This document shows positions 1-12,910 of a DNA stretch of 64,000 nucleotides, piece after piece; the stretch's first letter is position 1, and each line of letters begins with the position of its first letter. Below the pieces are notes generated by a model. That model was not told where the DNA came from. It saw nothing but the letters and a program-made list of their open reading frames with translations, and ran no database searches. The DNA comes from Myrica gale (taxonomy: Eukaryota > Streptophyta > Magnoliopsida > Fagales > Myricaceae). The DNA is taken from the NCBI GenBank assembly GCA_963930655.1, contig OZ005600.1:2979501-3043500 (forward strand), read 5' to 3'. The translations under genes and the position numbers were made by a program.

Positions 1-241
1 GGATACTACCCCTCGGCCCTCTCTAGTCTCTACTCTCTAGCCCGACGGCCTAAGATTAAGATGTCGCGTTGAGTCGACGTCGTTTATCCAGCAAAACACC
101 TGATCCCCCAAAACGTCGCCGCTACTCTTATCTACCGCGACCACCCCACACTTGCTCTACAAGAACTCAGCTCAAGCTCAAGCTGTTTTTTCCACTTCTC
201 CCCCCGTCTGTCGAACCCTAGACAGAGAGTGAGAGAGAAAC
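1..241 (+). promoter_or_regulatory. Promoter and 5' leader of the MPP-beta gene
   Basis: Non-coding stretch ahead of the first ATG at 242. It is C/T-rich, and the 30 bases before the ATG are purine-rich (repeated GAGA). No clear TATA box is visible, as is common for housekeeping genes. The boundary between promoter and transcribed leader cannot be placed from sequence. Confidence 0.4.
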
Positions 242-3200
242 ATGGCAATCAAACACCTTCTAGCCCTTTCTCGCCGGTCCCACAAGGCGGCCACGTCGGC
301 GTTGACCCAGACAGTCCGATCGGCCTCGGCGGCCCCAGCCATCGCCACGCCATCTGCCCCAACCCCTTCTCCTCCTCCCCCAAACGTCATGATATACGAC
401 CGCCTTGCGGAGGCCGTTAAATCCAAGATCAAGCAGCTCGACAACACGGACCCGCGATTCCTTAAGTACGGGTCGCCCCACCCAGCTGACGCCGACCACA
501 CCCGGATCCTCTCTGCCCCGGAGACCCGCGTGACCACCCTCCCCAACGGCCTCCGTGTCGCCACGGAGTCGAACCTAGCGGCCAGCACCGCCACCGTCGG
601 TGTGTGGATCGATGCCGGGTCGAGGTTCGAGACCGAGGAGACCAACGGCACCGCGCACTTTCTCGAGCACATGATATTCAAAGGCACGGAGAAGAGGACT
701 GCAAGGGCATTGGAGGAGGAGATCGAGAACATGGGTGGACATCTGAACGCGTACACGTCAAGGGAGCAGACCACGTACTACGCAAGGGTCATGGAGAAGG
801 ACGTGCCCAGGGCGCTCGATATCTTGGCCGATATCTTGCAGAACTCCAAGTTCGAGGAGCATCGTATTAGTCGCGAGCGCGATGTGATTCTCAGGGAAAT
901 GGAGGAGGTAATTAGGGATAAGGATATGTTTGTTGGAATTAGTCATTGAGTTGACTCCATCTGTGGGTAGGGAAAAATTCGAAGCTTTTCAGTTCGTGAC
1001 TGGTTGGCATTAAGCTTAGAGTGCGGTTTGGTTCGTGCGTATTCTATTTGTATCATCAAGAATTGAACGTATTGTGGTTGATTTTTAAACGGAAGTGTCA
1101 GTGAGTCCGCCGTTTTCGAAAAGTTTGATCTTTTCAAATGGTTGCTTAATACCAAGTTGGAACTTGAAACTCATTATTGCTCCTTTTTCTTTCCAGTCAT
1201 TAGGGCAATGCCCCTTCAAGGGATAGTGTGACGGAAATGTTAGCTTAGATCTTCTCTGTTGCACTACAGTAGCATTAAGCACTATTATAGTATTAAGTTC
1301 TCGATGCAAATGCCTTGAACACAGATTATTTTTTACTAACTTAGTTCTTATGATTAAAGGCTTTTTATCTTATGTAATTGCTGTAGGTTGAGGGGCAAAC
1401 TGAGGAAGTTATTTTTGACCATTTGCACGCAACTGCGTTCCAGTACACTCCATTGGGTCGAACTATTCTTGGACCTGCTCAGAATATTAGGACAATTACG
1501 AAAGAACATCTCCAGAACTACATACAGACGCACTACACAGCTCCCAGAATGGTAGGCAAAAACTTAAAAGAGTTTCCTCCCAATTTTGGGCACATGTATA
1601 GTGATCCATGAATTGGTTAAGATGGCGTCTTCTCTTTAGTTGTGTTGCATCTTACATTGATGTGCAAGACGTGCTTGGAAAGGGATTGTGATTAGTATTC
1701 TTTTGGGACCTTTATCTCAGGTCATTTCTGCTGCCGGAGCTGTGAAGCATGAAGACGTTGTTGAGCAAGTTAAGAAATTGTTTACAAAGTTGTCATCAGA
1801 TCCAACTACAGCTACTCAGCTAGTTGCAAAAGAACCTGCAGCTTTTACTGGTTCCGAGGTGGGGAGATATATCTTTAGTACTTAATAGTATCTTTTATGC
1901 TAAAAAACTGGTTTCTCTGATAGGTTAAATGTTCTTGATGCGGTACAACCAGGTTAGGATAATTGATGATGATGTTCCTCTGGCACAATTTGCTGTTGCT
2001 TTTAATGGAGCATCTTGGACAGATCCAGATTCCATTGCTCTGATGGTCATGCAGGCTATGTTGGGTTCATGGAATAAAAGTGCTAGTGGTGGAAAGCACA
2101 TGGGGTGAGCTCTTTTAGGACTAATCACCTTTGTGGCATGTCAGATTTCTTACTTGAGATACTTGAGTTATTCATTAAGGCATTTTTTTAATTGCGTGCA
2201 TTGATAATATTTTCATTCTGTAAACAGATCCGATCTTGCAGAGAGGGTTGCCATTAATGAAATTGCAGAAAGCATGATGTCTTTTAACACCAACTATAAA
2301 GACACCGGTCTATTTGGTGTTTATGCTGTTGCAAAGGTGAGATCAAACCTTTTTTTCCCCTGATACGATATTTTTTTCTTTTAAAAGAATATGTATGCCT
2401 GTAATGTTCTTTGGTATACCGACCGTTTCCTTTTTGAAACATCCGACAAAATGGAGACATAGTACCTCTCTGGTTTTTGCAACTTTTTAAACCTCGTCAG
2501 GATTTCTGGCAGTCCAAGAATTCTGCTGCTTGGTCATATATATATTGTTTATATATTCAGCTAGTCTTGAATTGATTCCTCTATGGTCTTTCTATTATTG
2601 TTCTTTTTGGGTCTTCTGTTATGAGTGGCTGCTGATGTGAGATTTGAGTTTGAGTTCGTGGTGATTGCGCTTATCTTATTGTTCTCGGAATTATATCTTT
2701 TGTATGAAACAAATAGCTTGTTCATTTGCATTCCGGCCTGGGTTTTCATTCCTCTTTCTGCTGCATCTTTGGATATCTCTGTCTTGTCCTCGCATCCCCT
2801 CTTCTACAAGATGTGAGTGAGTATGACTTTGTGGGTGTCTATATGATGCATTAACCCATTAATTAGTCCTAATTATTTAATTTTTGAAGTGTTACTTAAA
2901 AGAGAGGCTGTCTTTACCTTGTACCTTTAAGTTTGCAAGTACAATTTTTTTTTTCTAAATTGTGAAGGACATACAAGGCATTCAATGTCTCATATCAGTA
3001 TTCTCAAAACGTCTGTTATTGATCTTAGATGAATTTGCTGTCTTGTTATTCAGCCGGATTGTTTAGGTGATTTAGCATTTGCAATAATGAATGAGACCAC
3101 CAAGTTATGCTGTCGAGTCGCAGAGGAGGATGTTATTCGCGCGCGTAATCAGGTAGCCACAAATTATTTTATTTTACAGTGATTAGTCACATGGTTACTT

Positions 3201-4795
3201 TTGAAATCAAAATCAGTTTAGTGGATATAAATAGCTGTTGCAGGCTTTCATTGATTTTTCTTGATGGCTTCAATGAAACCCAAACTTTGGTTGAAAGAAG
3301 CTTCTTCTCTTTATGGATGGCCATACATAGCACTTATAGGTGACTTATGGCAGCTGACCAATTTTCCATACACTACCCAAATCCCAAACGGAAAGATGAA
3401 TCTAAATATCGAGGATGATAATTCTGATGTCTAGTGTTTTTTTTAATCAAGTGGTCGACTCAGGCAGAAATATTTTTCAGATGGATGTGGGAAGGCCTGA
3501 TATTTGTTGCCTTCCCTTAATCTTCTATTCAAGACTTGAAAAATTACACTGGGTCGTTTGTATTGCTTGCGTTGTTATCATATTGCTGTTTCAGGGTCAG
3601 TATAGAAGAATACATGGTCTATTTGGTAATATTAATATACTCCTTTGTGATGCTGAACTCCAGCAACTTTGATCTCTTTTGGAGTGGAACTGGTTAGAAG
3701 GTTGTAAGGAAGGTGAAGAATGTTTAAATTGTTAAGGTGCAAGGGAGCTGAAGAATTTCTCTTCATGTGGGATGATACTTCAAGTTTACGCAATGAACTT
3801 CAGCTCATATTCTCGGTTCATATATGATAAGAAATCACATAATGGTTAGCGTTTAAAAATGTGAGGAATGTATTTGAATTTTTAGTGTTCCCTTCTGTTC
3901 TGTTTGTTACTGTTGCTTTGCTGTTTTCTCCAAGGAAAAGCTCTGAAAATTTTATTTACTTTACGTTCAAACAATAGCTCTAATAGAGTTATGAGATGAT
4001 AATTAAGAGATATTGCCAAAGCTAAAATGAAAATTTAACAAATAAATCCGCAGGAGGCAATGTGTATTCTTCGATGATGCAAAATTATTGATGCTGTGTT
4101 GTTATAGGATCTAGTATATGTAGGTTTGTATCCATATTTTGCAGAACAAACTTCAGTTGGTTTACAATAGCATGTGTGTTAGTGTTTTTGTATATAAACT
4201 AGAAGATGTGGAAGTTATGTTTATTCTTCTATGCCAGGTATCCATACTTCTATGTTTCTCTAGTCATTGCCGCTTACTGGTCTCTTCTGTTGCAGTTAAA
4301 ATCTTCTCTGCTGCTTCATATAGATGGAACAAGTCCGGTAGCTGAAGATATTGGGCGCCAGGTGCAACTCCTTTCTGCATTAGAACAATATGACAGATGA
4401 AATAGTTCATTTGATTGGAAATCCCTTCTGCATCTATATATAATTCCTAATGTTATTTTCCTTGGAATGCTTGTGCATGCAGCTACTTACGTATGGCCGA
4501 AGAATCCCATTTGCCGAGTTGTTTGCCAGAATCGATGCTGTTGATGCAAGCACTGTCAAACGTGTTGCCAACCGGTTCATTTGGGACCAGGTAAGGGCTG
4601 TAATGTTTGTTCCCAAGATTCTGGGTGTAGACAGTTGTGCAACTTTTGCCAGTCTAATGATCAAAATGTGATTTTGAACTTGTCTTTATCCGTTGCTTGG
4701 TTCTGCAGGATATCGCAATTGCTGCAATGGGGCCTATCCAGGATTTGCCCGACTACAACTGGTTCAGACGCAGGACTTACTGGAACCGCTACTAG
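242..4795 (+). CDS. MPPB: Mitochondrial processing peptidase subunit beta
   Basis: Catalytic subunit of the mitochondrial processing peptidase, which removes targeting presequences from imported proteins. In plants it is also a core subunit of cytochrome bc1 complex III (family knowledge). Exons: 242-907, 1387-1551, 1721-1858, 1953-2104, 2228-2336, 3054-3152, 4296-4361, 4483-4590, 4709-4795. Joined they give 529 residues, the usual plant length. The first ~60 residues are Ala/Ser/Pro/Arg-rich, as expected of a presequence. The inverted zinc motif HFLEH is at residues 139-143, and the third ligand Glu is about E219 in REMEE, with the expected spacing of 80 from the first His. The M16-family C-terminal half continues to a final NRY. 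All introns are GT-AG and the frame is intact, so the gene should be functional. Confidence 0.95.
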
Positions 4796-6336
4796 TTTGC
4801 ATTTTTGTTTTTCCTTTTATTGATCATCACCTTTGTTGGGTGGTCTGGTCTCGAGATAATCTCTTGCATTTTGCGCGATCAATGCCCTCGGGGAGCTGTC
4901 AGGGCCTGGCATTTTAATTATTTGTTTTAGGTCTTGTTTTTGTAACAATCGTATATGAAAATAAGTATGCTGTGAATTAGCAAGACGCTGAATTCCTCCC
5001 ACATTGTTCTAAGAAAATTCTTATTGTTTTGCCCGGCAGTAGTGTTCCAAGCTACTTTTGTTTTGTTTTCTTGTTAGGTCCGTCTGCTTCCCATCTTGGT
5101 ATTGTAGGCTCTGAAATACAAAACACTTAAAAAGTTGGGGAAGAGTAAATGGAAAATGTACTCTATTTATATTTTAGGAAATAAATCAGCAGAAGCTGGA
5201 TCGACTGTATTGTGGTTTTAATAGTTACTTTCCAAAGATGACGTGAAACCAAGTAGGATGTTGGTAAATGCATGATGTCATACGAATAGTACGAATGTTC
5301 CTATATTTTTCATGAAATATTCGCGTTCCGCGTTGTCCAAAGGGCATAGATGATGTTTTAACTTCCAAGCATGATGTCTGTATAAAATGACTTGCAGCCG
5401 AGATTACCAAGAAAAAAGAAAAAAAGAGTTGCAGCAGAGATCATTCGAGTGATGGTTTCTACCCAATTCCTGTGTACCCTGGGTAGCCGGCAGGCTACAC
5501 TTCTCGGTGCTCCCATAATGATTTCTGAACGACATAATTTTGTATAGTATTTTGGCTTTGTACGAGGTGTATGCCCTTGTAGGTCATGCCTTGGAGTTTT
5601 TTTTTGTATGCTCTTTTAATATATGGCCCAAATTTGCTTATCCATTTTGGTCAATAGCGTCCACAATGTTGATGACCCAAATTTTGGCACAGCCGCACGG
5701 ATCTGACCTGTCGTTAGTTGATGCACTTGAAGCACTTAGAACAGTGGGGTAGTTGTCAATTGGTGGCCCATAATTTCTTCCCTTTTTTTTTTAATCTTGT
5801 AGTCAACGTGTTCAATAGTGTGGGTAAACCAAACCAAAATATTGGGAGAGATCTGACGTTTTAGTTCATAATCTATCTACTCCGGTGGTGATCTTTCAGC
5901 AACCCGATACTCTAAACAGGGTTTCTACCCGTTATTAAAGTGACAAATGATGCTAATTCATTAATTAAATTCCTACAGTACATGTATGGCCACGCATCCA
6001 TTGGTTAGGTTGACCAAGATGTTAAAGAAGCAATTTTTAAAGTACATGCATCATCCATTTGGTTTGCTGGGAATTAGGCTTGAAGTATGTAGTCATGACC
6101 CACTTCAGATATGTACATGAACTAACACGCAGAAGTGGACATTTTTATTAGTCCTTGAATCCATTTGGAAGCATTTAACCAATCCAACGTCCCTGCACCT
6201 ATAACATTGACTCCAAACAAAGCACTCTTTTCCCTCCCAATAGTCACCATCATCGATCCCTCTATATAATAAAGCCCATGGCAGTTCCATCAGAAACCCA
6301 ATTCACCAAAACCAACTCTTCACTAAGAGATCTTCC
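4796..6336. other. Spacer: MPP-beta 3' UTR and promoter of the next gene
   Basis: No coding potential recognised. The first few hundred bases should be 3' UTR. Homopolymer T runs occur near 5599 and 5782. A TATA-like TATATAATAA at about 6264-6273 lies some 65 bases before the ATG at 6337 and probably belongs to that gene. No transposon ends seen. Confidence 0.5.
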
Positions 6337-6865
6337 ATGGAATTTGATTCGAGTCTCTCACCCAGTAGGGACGTGAACAAAAGACACTGTCTTGAACTTG
6401 AAGGATGCGAACAGGATCACCACAGTGATGTTCTCTACGCAGAGATTAGGAGGCAAATTTTGCTTTTGACGGCAGATGAGGGTGAAGATGTCCAGAAAGC
6501 CAAACGGCAAAACTCCTTTGGTGGTGCTGCCAAAAGAAGCTCGAACGGCATAACAGCTTGTGGTTACACTGCCATACTACAACCTGGTAGCTATTTCAAT
6601 TGGTGGGAAAATGAGAATTCTAGTTCGGTCCCGGCGTGGCTTGCGAACTTGTGGAAGAATAGCAACGGAACTGGGGTATTTATTCCTCAGATGGTCGGAT
6701 CCAGAAGATGTTATAAACCAGGTATGTGCTTTCCTTTGTCGAACGACAACAGAACCAACTTTATATATATTCCTCGTTTCATGGGAGTAATTTATATCGT
6801 GGTTTGCAGGTAGGATGAACAGAAGAATATACAAGCCAGTGGAGAGCAAGAACTCACGAGTATAG
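6337..6865 (+). CDS. Uncharacterised plant protein, 146 aa
   Basis: Two exons, 6337-6721 and 6810-6865, joined across a GT-AG intron of 88 bases. The N-terminal half is acidic and polar. The C-terminal half has a conserved-looking core: an aromatic block around YTAILQPGSYFNWWENE, then a Trp/Asn-rich stretch, then basic RRCYKPGRMNRRIYKP. Splicing restores the R-x-Y-KPG / R-x-YKP near-repeat at the end, which supports the intron call; without it the frame continues only as unrelated intronic sequence. No signal peptide or membrane segment. A TATA box stands about 65 bases upstream of the ATG. The layout is that of small plant-specific nuclear or cytosolic proteins, but I do not recognise the family and assign no function. 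Confidence 0.7.
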
Positions 6866-8735
6866 GCTGCATCTTCGACAGTGATCAAAGAACCCAGAAT
6901 CTTCCTCGTCGAGGAAGTATCAAATGCCCATAGGATACGATGAAATGAACATATATAACTACGTAGGATCTGAAACAAACAGTACTTCAGAAAATGGTGG
7001 TATATAATTCTGAATTGTTAAAAATAAAATCATCTGCAACCTGTCCCAACAGTCAGGAGCGAAAGCATGTAATTTCGAAATGGAAATGAAGCTTCTTTAT
7101 TGATACCAAAAGTGGAAGTACTGGCTCTGCGTAGTTCGTTTGAAATTATTTGTTCGATATCTTGAAACTTTTATCCAACGAAGGCTATTTATTTGAATAA
7201 GCATAAACTGATTCCAATGGAAGAGAAAAGATCCATATAGAATCGCTCAAATTAAAGGAAAGCTAAACACGACTTCACAAGCTGACAAGCTGAGTGTGTT
7301 ATCTAAAAGCACAGACCGCTGCCCTTAATTAGGCAGATAAGTACCCAACAGGTTGTTTCTACTTGTCTACAAGAGAATCGAGCTCACTACAGATTACTTT
7401 GTGATATATTCCTGTGGCCCATAAAGCCTTTGCCTAAAGACTCCCTAATAAATACAAGCCCACAATGGTAGCTACTCCAACAGGCATATCCGGTTGGATG
7501 GCTGGACCATCAAGACCTTTTGCCTGCTATGAAAATGCTCCCTCATTAACATATTGTGGACCATCCCATTCCAATGCAGATCCTCTGCTCAGTTCTCGCT
7601 TATGATTAGTCTTTTTTATGGGTTTCTATTAACACATTAATGCGTACTATCGACATTTCAGATCAATTCAATATCTAGAGTATATAAAAGTAGAGGCCCC
7701 AAAATATAACTCCTACAAATAACCCATTTGGCCTAGGAAAAAAAACCCTGAAAATGTCGGTCGATCAATCAATTAATTATATCTCGAGCATATAAAACGT
7801 TGACCTTTGAGGTGGACACTACCTTCCATCTTTTGTGTTGACATCATGGTGCATGCATCCCCTCATTGTTCTTGTAACCATGAGCTCACGATTATAATTG
7901 CTTTCCACTTTCACTCTCTCTCTCTCTCTCTCTATTTTCTTTTCTTTTCTTTTTTGTCTTCTTAATTTAAACAACTGCCAAACACAGTTTTTAACTCCCA
8001 GTATTTCCTTGTCAAACGGAAAAAAGGATACCCCCACAGTTTTAGAAATTGTAGTGGTAAACTTAACATGATCGCCTTTGTGAAGATTTAAAATTAACTA
8101 CAAAACTCAAATAAAGTGGAGAATGATTCCCGCTTTGTAACTTAAATAAATAAATAAATAACAAGCATTCTCAATAAATAGAAGGCTCGTCTCTCCAGTC
8201 TCCATATGAATCCTCTACGTGGTTTAAGGGCTCGCATGATATTACACTTTTTATCATTCTTATTTATATTTATACTATATGATCAGAGCTTGACCGTCTT
8301 TATACTATTATCTCAAAAGTAATATTATTTTATTTAAATTTATTATCTCACGTTTATTTATTTATTTATTTATTTTGAGTTATTTCGTCTAGAAACACTT
8401 AAATGGAAAAAAAGAAAGAAGTTAATTATATCAAACTTTAAGATATATATAGCAATAAGGCTATTTCAAGAACTTTTGTTGTCACAACTCAAGTATCACG
8501 TTTCTTTATCATATCACAATTTCCTAATTCTAATTTCCAAAAATCCTAAGGAATTTGTAATTTATAGAAAATGAACATTAAATCAGCCTCTACAAGTAAG
8601 GATTTGAAAAATTTATTACTTAATTTTAGAGCAATGGACTTTGTCCATTGGGAATAATTTCCAGCTACATTTACCTATCGTGGAAGCCAATTAGAATATA
8701 TATACCTTAAAAACTATGGACTCCTTTGGGACATG
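6866..8735. other. AT-rich spacer with simple repeats
   Basis: No gene seen. Contains a CT microsatellite at about 7909-7934 followed by TTTTC repeats, AAAT repeats near 8144-8161 and TTTA repeats near 8350-8373. The rest is AT-rich spacer and the 3' UTR of the small gene before it. Confidence 0.5.
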
Positions 8736-8884
8736 TTTGTTTGTCCAAAATTTTGGGGTCCAATATTTTCAACAAAATAAACACACTTCAAAATTTTCAA
8801 CTTTTACACATACACTTCAACATTAAAAAGATTTTCAAAATTTTAAGAATATTTCTCAAAATTTTGATAAACAAACAGCCCCTT
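8736..8884. mobile_element. Short MITE of the GTTTGTTTG / CCAAAATTTTGG type
   Basis: About 150 bases, AT-rich. It starts with GGGACATGTTTGTTTG and CAAAATTTTGG and ends with the inverse, CAAAATTTTG then AAACAAACAGCCCC. Related ends occur near 19932-20118, 40689-40911 and 46854-47426, so this is one of several dispersed copies. No protein. Superfamily not determined and target duplication not clear. Confidence 0.5.
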
Positions 8885-9159
8885 AACGTGTAAAATTTTT
8901 TTTTGTTTGCTTAATTCCCTGTATTGCAAATTTGTCGATGCAATTTGGCTCAGAATTCAACTAAAAAGTTTTTAAAATATTTGGAGGTGCTCCAAAAATG
9001 TGGGAATGTGACTTGGGACTGCATCACTGCACCGCATCGGTAACCTACCAAACCGGCCAATCATAACTGAACTTAACGACCAACCGTCCGATTCGATTAC
9101 TCAGCTAATTTTATCACCGCTCATTTTTGACAAAGCCAACTCGACAGTTGACAGTGACC

Positions 9160-9540
9160 CACCCTCGTTCTCCACGTCACAGTCACACACACGGAAGGAA
9201 GCCTCTCTCTCAGAGACAGCTTGGGTTGTGTTCTTTGTAAACAATGAACATTGTGGTTGCGGTTAGTTAAAACGGCGATGTAGGTGGCCGCCTCGTAAAC
9301 ATCGAAACCTTCCCCCCCCCCCCCCCCGCCCCCCCAAAAAAAGTCCCATTTTCTTTTCTCTCAGATAGTGTCTTCGATCTCATCGCCCACGTTTCCCTTT
9401 CAAAGCCCTCTTTGTCCCTATTCCCTCTGCTTTTCCATTTTAAGGAAACAGAGAGAGAGAGAGAGTGAAAACAGAAACAGAAACCAAAACACATTTTGAT
9501 TCAAAATCTTCTTTCTGCTTTCCACTCTCTGTTTCCAGAA
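9160..9540 (+). promoter_or_regulatory. BCCP promoter and leader with a long poly-C block
   Basis: Region before the BCCP start codon. It has a CACGTCAC (G-box/ABRE-like core) near 9174, and an almost pure C block at about 9311-9337 broken by a single G. The leader is rich in CT on one side and GAGAGA just before the start codon. The C block could form an i-motif, or a G-quadruplex on the other strand; that is inference. Confidence 0.4.
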
Positions 9541-11543
9541 ATGGCGTCGTTCACGGTGCCTTGCCCTAAGACCTGCTCACTCCCTCGACTCGGATCGACT
9601 GTGCGAGATTCGAATCAGCACCAGCAGAAGCAGCTTGCGTTTCGTCGCGGGTCCAGTCCGAGACCGTCTGTGTTATTCGGATCTTCGCTCGGCGACCCTG
9701 TATGTTAGCTCTTCCCGAACTTGAATCTTTGGCATTTTCCTTTTGAACTCAGCTTACGGATCATGGAGTGTTTTTATACTGTGCTATCGACGTTTGTTTT
9801 AGTTTAGACGAATTTTCGCCTTATTCGATACATTGCTGTCTGAGATTATTTATTTATTTATTTTCTCATGTCACTTAATTTGTGTGCCTCGTAATTACAT
9901 TGATTTTGGATTATTTGTTTTTTTTTGTATTTCTGATTTAAGTATCATTGAGAATATCTATCAAATATACTTTTCGTTTTTTCTTCCAGCATAAGCTTCA
10001 TTATTCATTTCTGTTGTATAATTGCCTTCTGCAGAGCCAGAACTGGAAGCAATCCAAGGTCTGGAAGGTGTGTGCAAAGCTTAATGAGGTAAGTCTTTTC
10101 AATAGGCGAGAATTTCTTTAATTAAATGAGACAGTCATCTTTGAGAACCACTAAAGCTACTACTTTACCCCAGGTTACTATTGAGAAATCTTCAAACTCT
10201 GCTCCTGTGCTTTCCACGAAGTCTGATATTGCAGCAGAAGGGAAAGATGAGCCAGCACATCCTGTTCAAGATGCCGTTACGGATCCATCATTGATCTCAG
10301 CGTTCATGTCTCAAGTATCAGACCTTATCAAGTAAGTTCATTCAACATTGGTGTGTGAACATGTTTGCATCTAATTATCATTGTGCAGTACATATTACAA
10401 ACAATTATCTTTGCTGAAAGATGTATACCTTTCATGAGCAGACTTGTGGATTCGAGAGATATTGCAGAGCTGCAGCTCAAGCAATCCGACTGTGAGATCT
10501 TAATAAGAAAAAAAGAAGCTTTGCAGCCAGCAGCTCCTGTTTATAATATGCCTCCAGCTTTAACCCATACAATGTTTCCACCTCCTCCACAACCAGCCAC
10601 GACAGCTACACCTGCTCCTGCTGGTCCTCCTGCAGTGCGCGCACCTGCTTCACCTGCCCCTCCAAAGGCAAGCAGTTCTCATCCATCACTGAAATGCCCC
10701 ATGGCTGGAACCTTCTACCGCTGTCCTGGACCTGGTGAACCACCATTTGTGAAGGTAAGTGTAATTGTCAGTGGGCCTACCACTTGAGGGCTTGTATCTC
10801 AAAAGACATCACAGGAGAAATCATGTCTTGAACAGAATACTTGTGTGTTTGTGCACGCACATGGCATTTGCAACTGTGTGCAAATTATATAATTGGCAAA
10901 ATATACTCCTTATTGCTGTTCTCATTTCGCAGGTAGGAGATAAAGTCCAGAAAGGTCAGGTCGTATGCATCATTGAGGCTATGAAACTGATGAATGAAAT
11001 CGAGGTATATATTATCTCCTTACTGTTGAGAACTAAGTGTGTTGGTCCTTAAATAATTCTTTCATATTGAACATATATTAACCATCTTACTGACAATATT
11101 AGATGATAAATTATTTCCTTCATCATCTTGGATGAGAATCATAACCGTTGTTTGAACTGGGGAACATTGGCTTGAAAGAAAATCTTTAAGTAGCCTTGCA
11201 CACTTGTGCTGTTGTAATAACAGAATGAATCCCTGTGGTCTTTTTTCCCCTTTGAGATCTGAGACTATATGTTTCATTCATCTCTGATGCTTGGAATGAC
11301 TATATTTGACTTACTGTAATTTTTCGCGTTCGTTTCTGCCCAGGCTGATCAGTCTGGAACAATAGCAGAGGTTCTTGTAGAGGATGCCAAACCAGTTAGT
11401 GTAGACATGGTGATCTCTCTCTCCCTTCCGCTCTCTCCCTCTCTCTCTCACACACACACAGATACGCCATATTGTCTTCTTCATTCATTTATCTGAGATC
11501 CCTGTATTTATCCTTGCAGCCTCTTTTTACCATTGTACCATGA
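9541..11543 (+). CDS. BCCP: Biotin carboxyl carrier protein of acetyl-CoA carboxylase, plastid
   Basis: Subunit of the multi-part plastid acetyl-CoA carboxylase. It carries the biotin that is carboxylated by biotin carboxylase and passes CO2 to acetyl-CoA, the first step of fatty-acid synthesis. Exons: 9541-9699, 10035-10088, 10174-10331, 10442-10754, 10933-11004, 11344-11409, 11520-11543; together 281 residues. The N-terminal ~70 residues are Ser/Arg-rich with few acidic residues, fitting a plastid transit peptide. A Pro/Ala-rich linker precedes the biotinyl domain. The biotin site EAMKLMNEIE is intact, with the modified Lys about residue 246. The protein ends PLFTIVP, a typical BCCP end. 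Which paralogue (BCCP1 or BCCP2) cannot be settled from sequence alone. Confidence 0.95.
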
Positions 11544-12910
11544 CCCGTGAGGTACTTGGCAAGGCCCTCCTACAAATTTGTTGGTGGTGATCACACTTTG
11601 GAGTTTAATTTTCATTGAATTCTGAGAATTTAGTAATGTTTCTAGTACCCTGTAATCTTAATTTAATAATGGTCTTATTTGATTGAGTTTATCTTTCCAT
11701 GTTACAATCACTATGTGTGATTAACAGAAAGACATAAAGCTCTATGACGTAAGAGAATAGATGGGTGATATTGGAACATAGCTTTTGCCGAGTTTTAGGA
11801 GCTTTGCAACGTCTGTTAGAAAGCTTGGTATTGTTTATTGCATCTCTGAAACATAAGCTAACTTTTTCCAAGTTGTAATCGAGCTCCACTTTAGTTAAAA
11901 TTTCTTAATTAATCCACTTCGCCCCACAGCACAAGAAATTCTGATTGGAAAAAGAACGACAATTTTCTCATAGAAAAGCGAACCCTCCTCGCCCTTCAAA
12001 CTCGGTGGTGGTAGCTTTATCTCCCAAGCTTTATCTTACTCTCCCTCACGATATTCAATATACAAACCTGGCCAATTAAATTACCTGTCGATAATCTACT
12101 GTGCGGCTCCAGTGAAAATGAAGAAACAAGTACGGAACGCATTTAGCCTTCTGAACAACTGAATAATTTCAATGTAGCACATTCTATGTAGCAAATAAGT
12201 GCCACAAGACCAATCTGGGGTTGGGCCATTTCTTCTGTTCTTTTTTCGAGTATCTGGACCGGTCACCAATCTGGCACTCCAAACATGTTTCTGTGTGCAG
12301 ACAAGAGACCATACTTTTACTGTGTAGTTGATTCCACGTTATCTCTACTTAGTGAGACCCACAGACAAGACTACTGAATTTTATAGACGAGGACAAGTTA
12401 ACAAATCTACACGCACCGAGAGCTCTTTCTACCTATCTCATCGCAAGGTTAATGGTGCATCCATTACGCCTTACGGAACTTGCTTCTACGAGAGAGTTGA
12501 CCTTAAAGTGCACAAGACAAAGGGCAGTCGATCAACAGATTTCTACTGTTGCCCATCTCATGTTTTCTGATTACAACCAAACAATCAAGTGCTTGTAATC
12601 CCAGACAGCTTCCATCAAGCAGAGCTCATAAAAAAAGGGACTTCTGTGAGCGTGGAGAACATTTCAAAGAAAAAGAAAAAGAAAAAAACTAGATTTCATT
12701 AATACAAAGAATGCTGTGACTATGATGCCAAGGAAATTACAAGATGAAAACAGAGAGAGAAGGCACTCCTCAACTAGAGCCTTAATATCTCGGGCCCTGA
12801 GGTGCCCTCTCCTATGTTTCCAGATATTCTATTCTTTTCTCTCTCCTATCCTATCTCTACTTTCTTCCTACTTAAATGTACAAGTTAGCCTACCTGTTAT
12901 ATACTTACAA
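11544..12910. other. Convergent spacer between BCCP and SCC2
   Basis: The two neighbouring genes point toward each other here, so the ends hold their 3' UTRs. Nothing else recognised. Short open frames in this stretch show no family resemblance and no splice or start context. Confidence 0.5.

Noticed and set aside
5440-5530. C/D snoRNA-like pattern (GTGATGG near one end, CTGA near the other, hairpin GTAGCCGGCAGGCTAC)
   Set aside because: The C box has a mismatch, there is no terminal stem and no guide complement could be checked. Chance is likely.
12328-12570. Open frame of 80 codons in the BCCP-SCC2 spacer
   Set aside because: No family resemblance, no plausible promoter or splice context; lies where two 3' UTRs meet.
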